This document shows positions 54,961 to 64,000 of a DNA stretch of 64,000 nucleotides, piece by piece. A model generated the notes under the pieces. It had not been told where the DNA came from and did no database searches. It saw only the letters and a program-made list of their open reading frames with translations. The position numbers and the translations under genes were made by a program. Source of the DNA: Zygaena filipendulae (taxonomy: Eukaryota > Arthropoda > Insecta > Lepidoptera > Zygaenidae); the NCBI GenBank assembly GCA_907165275.2, contig OU015654.1, forward strand, positions 203,501 to 267,500. Reading direction: 5' to 3'. How positions within the stretch are numbered: position 1 is the first letter of the stretch; the number at the start of each line of letters is the position of its first letter.

Positions 54961-56121
54961 AAGACAGAAAAAATATATTATTATGCAAGATAATACTCAA
55001 AGATTCCACTTAGGAAATAGGTTTAGGAAATACTTTAGAGGTCTTGAAATTGCGAATGAAGAAAGATCAAATGAAGAAAGATATGCACTTTATTTTACTC
55101 ATATGATGTCAATATTATGCATAAACGCTGCTTATTATTATTATTATTCTCTTGGTCTTATTTCAGAACTTACCAATAGAGTAACTGCAACAATATTATA
55201 ACTGAAATAAAGATATCATGACTTTCTAATTATTCAAATATTGTATAGAAAACAGATCATCAAAGCAATTCACTATTAGAGAAACATCTGCTAATAAATA
55301 TTGTTCATTAATAGCTACCATCAATTCTCACTCTATTAAAACTCTTGCCATAAATTTTTCATATTTTCTCTACAAAAATGTGACTGTCATCCACATACGG
55401 ACAGTTTGCAAATAATATTACAATGAGTTATACTCACCGCAACGAACTCTCGACTTTATAACTGCGGATATATCGGATGTTTTCGCTGAATTGTGTTCAT
55501 GAGTTGTAACGAAATTGCTGTGTGTATCATGTACATTGTACGTACACGTATAATGTATGTATATGTAAAGGGTTGGATGCACGTGTAATTAGCAAAATTA
55601 ACGCCATAGCACTGAGGTATCCTTTGAGTGTAATAATAATATGGTCACAACAGAATATTGCTTGTATCCTTGGGTAGGTATTTACGTACAAAATTGACGA
55701 ATTTACACATAGGCACTTTTTCTCGTCATTATTCACTTACAACAACCCAACATTTGATACCAAAACGTGAAGTAAATATGTATCAATACCACCAACTGCG
55801 CCAATCATTTCATAATTTATCTTGACGTGGATGATAACATTTCAATGCCTTTTTAGAAGAATTTTCGCTACAATCTTTAAATGTTTTTATTAAGACTTAA
55901 GACTATATTTTATAACACATAAAAAATTGTGCTGAATTTTCACCCGCGTGAAATTAACGATTACCGCAGTATCTGCTCTAGAATGGTCGGATTCGGATTT
56001 TCGATTACTGGAAAACCGGAAATATTGACGGAATATTTCTGTTTTATAATATTAGTAAGTAAGTAAGGATTATTCATGTATATAATTTGCGGACATGTTA
56101 TACTGAACCTATTTACAAAAC
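54961..56121. other. Unrepeated AT-rich DNA with a Helitron relic
   Basis: No confident gene. A minus-strand Helitron relic (TTTTCACCCGCGTGAAATTA) lies at about 55936. A 72-codon frame at 54983-55201 has no recognisable product and was not called. Confidence 0.3.
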
Positions 56122-56124
56122 TTA

Positions 56125-56539
56125 GGTCCGTATTCCAAAAGGTTACTCAAGTCATGAATCTAGTTTTAAAACTAATTTCAAGTAAAGCTTTAATTTTAGA
56201 ACCTTACTTGAAACGAGATTAATCAATCAACAATCAGCTGAGTTATTTCCTTATTCTAGAACGACGCTTGAGTACTAATCTGTACTCAAGCAAAGATGTG
56301 ATCTTTGTTTACGTCTGTCATGTCAAGACCACTCAACCAATCAGAGCTCAAAATCTCTACTCAAGACTAGTTTCAACTCATTAGTACCAATCAGAGTTCA
56401 GAATCCCTACTCAAGACTAGTTTCAAGTGATTAGAACTTAAAACGCATTCTATAATAAGATCTACGCTTGAGTTATGATCTGTACTTAAAACTAATCTCA
56501 AGTAAAACGTGATCTGAGTCACCTTCTGGAATACGGACC
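56125..56539. mobile_element. Harbinger-like MITE, 415 bp
   Basis: Inverted ends GGTCCGTATTCCAAAAGGTTA and the complement of TCACCTTCTGGAATACGGACC, with a perfect first 13 bp. TTA flanks both sides (56122-56124, 56540-56542), the 3-bp TWA target of PIF/Harbinger. The interior has a ~50-bp duplication around CTACTCAAGACTAGTTTCAA (at about 56358 and 56408) and many TACTCAAG motifs in both orientations. No ORF. Confidence 0.8.
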
Positions 56540-57418
56540 TTACTCTTATGAAGAGCTACAAATCATGTAGGTAGTTCAAGGAAATACAGATTACGACGTC
56601 TGAAAGTTTTTTTATACTTATGTTCTAAATCAGTATTAATATACTATTATTAGTTAGAATAATAAGTCTCTAGATCCTCTCCCTTCTCCTGCAGAACAAA
56701 CACGGTCATGTTGTGTACCATCTTCATGCTCCAGTCGCCATTGTTGCACTGCTGTACCGTATTTGTCCACGCGTGCGACGCCATATAAATACTAACAACC
56801 GCGCACCCGAAGGGGAAAATATGATATTGCTTTTAAATATGAAATACTGCCGCGTGTATGAAGAAAAAGGGTTCACCCCTTGTCAGGGTTATAACGTCGT
56901 GGCGGCAGCGAGGCGTGAGGGAGCGGGGGGAGGTCCATGTGTCTTCATTGCCTAGTGGAAACAAATGCAAGACGACAAAGTGATAAAATAAACAGGTATT
57001 TGGTTTATCATCTTTTTTGTTAGGTATACTACTGGGGACTTTTTTTGTTATAAATTCGCGTGCACTCTTCACTATAAGCAATATAACTTTTAGGGAAATG
57101 TTCTGTTTTCTTTACAAATTATTTGCGACAGCGATTTCTTCTTCGTGATCTGTTATACTTGCTAAGTAGTTATAAGTGAATATTTGAATAGAAAATATTA
57201 AATTTAATTGTCATTTTAATAATATTACAAAATTAATCATTTTATTTGTATTATTCCAAAATTAATAATTTTATTCGTATTGTAACTACTGTTACACTTT
57301 TTATTAAATCCACTTACTTTTGTTAGTAATTACATAATTATATTATCTGACGATCACCTTTACGCAAATTTTATGTTAATACCTAATCCTTTAAATCTAA
57401 TCTAATCTGATTTGAGCA

Positions 57419-57671
57419 TTTTTAACCGACTTCAAAAAGGAGGAAGTTTCAATTCAGATGTTTATATCACTAAATAGTGTAAAATAAAGTCGCTTTCTCT
57501 GTCCCTATATCCCTATGTATGTTTAAATCCTTAAAACTACGCAACGGATTTTGATGCGGTTTTCACCAATAGATAGAGTGATTCATTTAGAAGGTTTATA
57601 ACTATATTTTATCCTGGAATTCCTGCGGGAACTCCGAAATTACCGCTGGTGAAACCGCGCGGGTCAGCTAG
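57419..57671 (+). mobile_element. Helitron of another subfamily, led by 'aaccgacttc' repeat
   Basis: TTTTTAACCGACTTCAAAAA followed by GGAGGAAG is a common lepidopteran repeat start; the later part has ACGCAACGGATTTTGATGCG, TCCTGCGGGAACTCCG, hairpin GCTGGTGAAACCGCGC and ends GGTCAGCTAG before T. Confidence 0.65.
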
Positions 57672-57899
57672 TATAATTAATTTTTTTTATAGTTGAGTAT
57701 CTTGAAATTTGAAGTATTGTGTACCTTTGAGTGTACTATTCCAAAAGATTTTAGTTTTTACGCACCAAATGCGACGTGATGATTGGTTATTGACCACCAA
57801 AATTTATTTCTCTGCACCTTCCTAACTCTACACTCGTAGTTTCACTATGCCAATGTACTGGCATTGGAATCACTTGAACCAAATATTCATTTCAATTTG

Positions 57900-58200
57900 A
57901 CCGAGTGCTTACTGCGAGCCTTACAGTCCTTTGACGGCCACTCGCGGAGGGTCCGCCGCCGTCGCGCCCGCCGGCCTCGCAGCGAAATTGTTTCTCAGTG
58001 GAAAAGGGGTCCGATTCAGCGGTTTTTTGTGTTCGACAGCTCCATTAATCGCGCTCGTTATCGAACGATGGAGAAAAAATAGTGAGCACTTAATAAGATT
58101 TAACGTTTGCTTTTTAAAAGGTATCGGACGTTCCATAGAATGGGCCCATTGAAATCGTGTACCGCGCGAAGAAATATCGCGAGCACACTTACAATAAGGA
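57900..58200. promoter_or_regulatory. GC-rich block, candidate conserved non-coding element
   Basis: GGCCACTCGCGGAGGGTCCG, CGCGCCCGCCGGCCTCGCAG, then CTCCATTAATCGCGCTCG (homeodomain-like TTAAT) and TATCGCGAGCACAC. Open frames occur on both strands but none is protein-like. Repeat-free. Confidence 0.3.
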
Positions 58201-59951
58201 ATGAATGATGTTTTGGAATTGAAGGTTATTTAAAGTTTAATGTTATGTGTGCTCAGGGCGATCGATTGATTCAATTATAAACGGTTATGGTTTTATTTTG
58301 GTATAGTAATGTAAAAATTTGCGCGATTGCTTCTGAACGAAACAATTGAAGACTTACCTATACTTTATGAGTAGCAAATTAGCCCAATATCGTTCAAAAT
58401 ATCCTAACATGAGTGGAAACGTTTTCGTTAAAATAACTAGCGTAATATGAAAGTGCGTAACTTGAAATTTTGCGTTGTAATATTGCTTAATAAAAACACA
58501 TATTGCTATTATTATCTAAGCTCTGCTGTACATATAGCTCTACATATAATATCTCAAGTTACAGTCTATTTTAGTGTTCAGCGCAAGACTTGCGGTCAGT
58601 AGCTTACCAACTCTGTGCAGTTTATTGAAAAGTCCTTGTACATACATCTCCGAATATCTTCACAGAATCGGTTCGGAGTAAACGCCAACAGTTGCGCAAG
58701 TCAGTACTTCCTTGAGTTAATTAAACCAACTCCTCCGGAAACTTGGATGCCTGCTGCAGTCCATCCAAAAGCGTCGCTGAACCGTTTCTTAACTCACAAC
58801 TTTGACGTCAGTTTATTTAAATGCACCTGCTTATGTATTCCCTATACTTCTTTTTGAATATATGTTTCAACGTAACAACTATTATTGTTGTAAAGGACGA
58901 ATTAATGTATTTTATTATATTTGAATAAGATGCGGCAAAATCAGCTGCTGCTGCGGCTTTTAGATGGCTGAAAGTATACGTTATAACAGACAAGATAAGC
59001 GAAAAATAATATTATAAGTTCGTTAGTTTTTAAAATGTGAGGTAAATAAATTCATTGAAAAAACATTACTACTCCATTCACAAGGTACACAATACAGTCA
59101 TGTAGCTCACTAATAGGTATACAAGGCACGAGTCACGCACACAGCGAGCGATGCATCAGCTGGTCAGCTCGATCGAGCGACGGTCGAGGTCATTGATCTT
59201 ATATCTTCTTATATACATAAATGCGCGCGGCGATGTGTGTGTAAAGCGATTGAGCGCCTCCACAGGTTTTCTTTTTGATTGATTTATTTTGTTTGAAAAA
59301 AAACCAATATATTTTTTCTTCTAACATATTTATAAAGGTGTTTATTTTCAACCCTCTAAATATTTGCAGCCAATTTTACCACACCATATACTTAACATTA
59401 ACATTATTTGTTATGACCATTGGATTCTCTTAACTCTTATAATAATAATATTTGAATAATACTATAATATTTGAAATAATAACTCGAAAGAGAAAACTGA
59501 AAAAACTCTCTTCTATGTCTAAATAATCTCGCAGGCCAGCTCGTATAATTTATCAACATAATCCATTCCGATAGTTTTATATTTCATCACGTTTAAATAG
59601 CTGAATCCCTTTTCCGTCCGTAAAATTATTTTACTCGAACGATACCCACGAGTATCCGAGTATCCCTCATATATTCCCTTCGGAGATAAGCTGCAGCCAA
59701 CTGCGCGTGAAATTTTACAAGTGTCGCCGACCCGTGCGGGCTGTATGGGGTACTCTCGTGCAGGGACCGAATACTGCTCCGGGGCTCGAGCGCCGCATAA
59801 AAATATCAAGTGATGGACCTAAGACCGAAAAGGATATTATCTTTTAATAAGAAACTACAGTAGGTAAAATGAATATTGGTAAAATTCAAAGAGATACCTT
59901 TTTAACCGTTCTTGAACCAAAATACTCGAGCAATAAAAACATAAATTAATA
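58201..59951. other. Repeat-poor DNA
   Basis: No clear gene. 59100-59240 has CAGCTGGTCAGCTCGATCGAG and a CGCGCGGCG patch. 59349-59391 is the second copy of the short repeat at 13586. 59620-59810 is more GC-balanced with a 96-codon minus frame of unknown value. These may be regulatory. Confidence 0.3.
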
Positions 59952-60170
59952 TCCTTACATAAATTAATATAAATGAGTTTACTCTGTTTACTTAATTGTT
60001 TGTTTGTTTTTTCGTGACGCTTTCACGCCTTAACGGCTCAACCGATCATCATGAAATTTTGTGTACACGTTTCCAGGGGTACAGAGAAGGACATGGGGTA
60101 TATTTTACCCAGGAGTTCCCGTGGGAACTCTGAAGTTACCGTATAGTGAAACCGCAGGGGACAACTCGTA
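59952..60170 (+). mobile_element. Non-autonomous Helitron, Lep1-like
   Basis: TCCTTACATAAATTAATATAAATG at the start (variant), GTGACGCTTTCACGCCTTAAC, ATCATGAAATTTTGTGTACACG, GAAGGACATGGGGTA, and the 3' hairpin decayed (TATAGTGAAACCGCAGGGG), ending ACAACTCG. Confidence 0.6.
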
Positions 60171-61403
60171 AGAACATAAAGAAGATTAGATAAAAAAAAT
60201 TGTATTTTTACTTGTAGGGCATGACTGACATGACCAAAAACTTAAAATTTTGATAGAGGCTCGCTTATGTAAGATTGAGAAGTATTAAAAAAGAGTTTTT
60301 AGAAATTCAACCCTTAAAGGGGTGAAAAGAAGAGTGAATATATTTGTAAAGACTTCGTCATTTTCAAAGTTACGGTCATGAAAATAATTATTTAAATCCT
60401 ACTTTTATTTGTTATTTGTAATAAAGAAATATTATTAGGTACTGGTTTTTTGGTCATTCATCCCCTAAAATGTTATACAAGTGATATGTGGGTTTCATCT
60501 CGAGGAATAACATTTATACATGTATCTACATAATATGTTTAGAAATATTTCTAGATATAAAACAAATGTGTGCTTACAATTTTTGTGCATAATCCGTAAA
60601 ATGACAAGGAGACAAAGGAAAGTATACACGGAGACAATACGTCTTCGTTGCTGAAAGATCAAAGAGATCGGAGGTATTTTTAAAAGTATTTTAATTAGAG
60701 AATTTCTACGCGCAAAGGCTGTGGATATCAGCGAACTTACGAGGGAGCTTCTCATTCAATTTTACTACAGTCGCATACTTCATCTTACTTTTATATTAGT
60801 CTTTCCTATAAAATGCTCGAATATGAAACTGTATAATTTTATTTATGTGAACTAATAAAGTCGAAACTAACAAATTAGTACCATCATTAGACAGAGTTAA
60901 AAGCAACCTTGTTAGACAGCTTGCAAAATCTAGAAATTATGCGGGGTAGGAAGCCTAGCTGCTTCTCGGCGTGTCAATTAAACTTGCTCCTCTGCAGTTG
61001 TGCGGTTTTGTTTCACGGAACCCCGGCCAAATTTACTGCTCGGCTCCTCGAGTTATGGAAGCTCAGCGAGACGTACCCCTAAATTACGAGTGAAATTTAT
61101 GAACGCTCGCATCATGTTGCCGAAATTACCTCTTTAAGTGATGATGTAAATAAACAGACCTTTTTCGTTTGTGAGAATTTTTGTTTTAACAAATAAAATA
61201 CTTGGCGGAATTTGTTCCGTGCTTCGGATGTTTTCATTTTAGTATTTTTACGTGAGGAAAGCAAACCTTACACAACACGTTCAGATTTGGGCTTATGGCC
61301 TAAACTTTATTTGTATCTACTTACTTAACAACCGAAGGTGTTAAAATAACATGCCTATATTTAATCGTCAGATCAAAAACCAATTTTTACGATAACGGAC
61401 TAA
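60171..61403. other. Repeat-poor DNA with a possible conserved block
   Basis: 60950-61140 is GC-balanced (GCTTCTCGGCGTGTCAATTAA, CCTCGAGTTATGGAAGCTC, GAACGCTCGCATCATG) and non-repetitive; it could be regulatory. The remainder shows nothing. Confidence 0.25.
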
Positions 61404-61640
61404 CCGCCGCACTCACAGTCAACTTTAATGATTACTTAGTTAAGTATAGATTTTTAAAACAAAACAGCCGCAATCAGACAAGTTTAATAAATTAATGTTA
61501 ATTGACATTTAACTAATTAAGTTACATCTCATTAAATGCCAATTAACATTAATTTACTGAACGTTTCTGATTGCGGCAGTTTTGTTTTAAAAATCTATAC
61601 TTAACTAAGTAATCATTAAAGTTGACTCTGAGTGCGGCGG
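61404..61640. mobile_element. Hairpin MITE (TWA target), copy 2, full-length
   Basis: 237 bp, almost one whole palindrome: CCGCCGCACTCACAGTCAAC leads in and GTTGACTCTGAGTGCGGCGG leads out, and the pairing continues through AAGTATAGATTTTTAAAAC and GCCGCAATCAGA to TTAATGTTAATTG in the centre. Flanks are TAA (left) and TTA (right). Copy 1 at 45380 lacks the middle. Confidence 0.8.
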
Positions 61641-61867
61641 TTAGTTACCTACGTATCTAAACTTAAAAATAATGATCATAGTGTGCTCTTCCTTTTTATT
61701 TATAAAATTTTGGTATAATTATTCGCAATCAAGGCCGATGTAGTATGAATAATGCAGATGTAAATTGGTCAAAAGTACCTTTAAATAATATTTTTTTTAA
61801 ATTTCAGTAGGTAAATTTATACAGTTTGAAAGATAACAAAGGAAATAAAACATTTCAACACAATTTT

Positions 61868-62240
61868 TATTTCGCTACTTGTCCAACTCGAGTATTTTTG
61901 TACACTTGCCAGGAAACGGTTTCCAACAATTTAACACGACCGACCGAAAACTCCTTATTTCCCGTTCGCCCCAGCCTATAGGCATTCTTTGTAAATGGAT
62001 TTCGTTACCGCCGCCGCTTCGCACCGCCGTTGAAATTCTATTAGAAAAAAAGACAAAAGGGAGCGATTGTTGAACGAGGCGCGTTGGAAAGTGGAGAATC
62101 AATTAAAGAGAACCATCGATCCTTGCTGATAGCGTCGCGAGTGAAAACGCCCGATAAGATTGTGCATTCTCCAGACGGCTCGGCCCGGATCCGTTTTTAA
62201 TTGTTCCTCCACATTTATCTGCCGACGTATCGCTTTATTA
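61868..62240. promoter_or_regulatory. Candidate conserved non-coding element with GATA sites
   Basis: A repeat-free, GC-balanced block with GAAAACGCCCGATAAGATTG and CATTTATCTGCCGACG (GATA-type sites), CATCGATCC, and GTACACTTGCCAGG near its start. Open frames on both strands look random. The even composition and site clustering resemble enhancers; untested. Confidence 0.3.
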
Positions 62241-64000
62241 TACCCAATGAAAGAACAAAAGAATTCAATCGTACTTTTTTATACTAATTTTATTTTCTTT
62301 TAATGTTATATTTATTACGTTATAATTATTTAGGTAGGTACTTGATATTTTTTACAATGTTAAAAATGACACATGAATTCTGTACAGTGATTACGTAGTT
62401 TTTAACCCTTCAAAATTTTTAACTACGTAGGTTTCTATTAATATATAAGTATCTTAACTAAATAACGTTCAAAAGATATAATTATTTTATACAGTCACAT
62501 ATTTGTTAAGCTATTTTAAGTAGATTATTTTTAATATAATATCTTTTAAAATTAATATTCGTAATAATTGTACGATATTTATTATTTTTATTTTAAAATA
62601 TTATCCTCTTTTATTGTGCATTAATTTGTTTAATATTTACATTTTCAACAAGCGTGAAGAGCAAGCTTGATATCATACTTAATAATATAACACTTAATTA
62701 TAGTTTAAAGAAAGTATTTTTAAAAAATTTATTCCATAACTGATTATCTAAAACAAAACAAAAAAATGTATCAACAATATTTTCGTGGCCTTAACATAAC
62801 TATCATGAATTCTTTAAAATTTTCAAATTTTTTTGCTATCATTTGAATTTCGCCTAACATTTGGATTCGTCTGACTGTTTCAAATTTGTTAATTAATCTT
62901 AATCTTTAAAAATAATTAATGACTTCTAAAAATATAAAAGATGATTATTTATTATTTAGTTACGACATTGGCACATTTATTATTTATACAACATTATAAT
63001 AGAGATTATGTTCTAGTGTAACATTGGATCGCAAAGCGCGGCGTAGGTGTATCAATGGAAAATGCAGCGTTTACTCAGACGACCAGTTTCGACTCTCGAG
63101 ACACTAAATATACTATTCAATTTCAAACAAACAATACTTAGACAAAAGATATTTGAGTGGTGATAAACGTCACTCAAATAGCTACTTTAGTACCTATTCA
63201 ATAATACACAATAATCAAGAAATGCTTTGTTCTACGGGTCTTATTGCACATTTGTTTGAGCAAATTTGAATGTATGCGTGACGGAGATTTAAAGTTATAT
63301 TTTTGTTTTACAAAAATTAAGGAATTATTCAAACTGGTATCAGTAAATAAACGTCTCAATGGGTTCTACCTGCCATCAAAGTATTTTTTAATCTTATATA
63401 TTTTATAACAAATTGGGATTATTCTATAATACGTATAGGTCGATTGACTTTTTTGTCCATACAAATACATATTATTATGTACTCACTCTCTGTCTTCACA
63501 ATCAAGATGAAATATATAAAATTAATAAGATATGTACGACACATGACATTTATTTTGATATGTTTAACTCTATTCAATCAATGTAAGGAATCAGGTACAA
63601 AACGATGCAATAGAGTTGTTTTGTCTCATACATTAAAGTTAAACTTGATTATAATAATTTATATTTTAATCTTACGTTCTTAGGATAACGTACATAAGCA
63701 GATAGGATAAAAATCAAAGAATGAAAGAAATCAAGATGAAATAGGAAACACAAAACTAACGAACAATTTGTAGGGAATATAAAATTAACCCTAAATAAAA
63801 CATTGTATTGATAAATCACAGAATCATAGGTAATATGGAAGAAGAATATTTATGAAAATAACAACAATTTTGTAATAATACCGTTGGTTAAAATCACACT
63901 ATGAAATCAATATGAACTATGAAAACCAGTGTTAACATCGATTTTCGCCAACAGTATGAACTTCTTGTGCCTGTAACAAAAAAGATCCTGGTTAGAATAG
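62241..64000. other. Very AT-rich, repeat-free end of window
   Basis: No transposon family of this window occurs here. There is a very high A+T content with many TTTATT/AATAAA strings on both strands, which could be a long 3' untranslated region of a gene beyond the edge or simple AT-rich DNA. A 79-codon frame at 63444-63683 has no recognisable product. Confidence 0.3.

Noticed and set aside
59519..59809. 96-codon minus frame as a gene
   Set aside because: Product unrecognisable, no signal peptide or splice context; kept only as part of a GC-balanced block.
63444..63683. 79-codon plus frame near the window end
   Set aside because: Low-complexity AT-rich composition with no recognisable motif.
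1..64000. CRISPR array, rRNA, bacterial operons, conserved insect microRNAs
   Set aside because: No regularly spaced repeats with unique spacers, no rRNA core sequence; I looked by eye for let-7, bantam, miR-1, 7, 8, 9, 10, 124 and 184 mature sequences and saw none.

Overview
The window reads as intergenic or very long intronic DNA from a moth or butterfly. It is AT-rich, host coding sequence is almost absent, and the interspersed repeats are the ones typical of Lepidoptera: short non-autonomous Helitrons that end in AGCTAG and insert between A and T (Lep1-like), 3'-truncated non-LTR retrotransposons with (AAAT)n, (AAG)n or (ATT)n tails, tRNA-derived SINEs, and the 'gggttccgtac' repeat. No rRNA, intact tRNA, CRISPR array or bacterial-type operon is visible. 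The species cannot be named from the sequence.

Layout. 1-600 is a fairly GC-balanced, repeat-free start that may hold an untranslated exon. 0.9-12.8 kb is a dense mix of Helitrons, five copies of a palindromic ~325-bp element (called CRE-MITE here), a 235-bp MITE and LINE 3' ends. 12.9-18 kb is mostly unrepeated AT-rich DNA with sharp GC-rich islands at about 13.0, 14.5, 15.7 and 16.5 kb. 18-24 kb holds a dispersed ~310-bp unnamed repeat, two CRE-MITEs around a SINE, more Helitrons and a LINE pseudogene. 24-34 kb alternates repeat relics with islands that look like conserved non-coding DNA. 35.3-39.2 kb is the clearest single object: a young, internally deleted BEL/Pao LTR retrotransposon on the minus strand, with identical 196-bp LTRs, a 5-bp target duplication (ACTTT) and a 779-codon gag-protease ORF that stops early in the reverse transcriptase. 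41.3-42.5 kb is a nested pair, a piggyBac-like element with TTAA ends inside a hAT-like element. 44-57 kb has further Helitrons, SINE/LINE ends, hairpin MITEs, a Harbinger-like MITE and one plausible small secreted-protein gene (53852-54280, minus). From 57.8 kb to the end repeats thin out and unrepeated, possibly regulatory DNA dominates.

How the parts relate. Apart from the small secreted ORF and possible regulatory DNA, nearly every recognisable object is a transposon or its remains. None of the DNA elements encodes a transposase here, so all must have depended on helpers elsewhere. The strongest observations for follow-up are: the CRE-MITE family, 12 copies, most carrying two TGACGTCA palindromes and one TTACGTAA palindrome; the BEL element, whose lost polymerase segment is replaced by ~0.65 kb with opposite-strand splice signals; the nested piggyBac/hAT pair; and a 20-bp perfect palindrome between 8-bp direct repeats at 9604-9639 that looks like a hAT excision scar.
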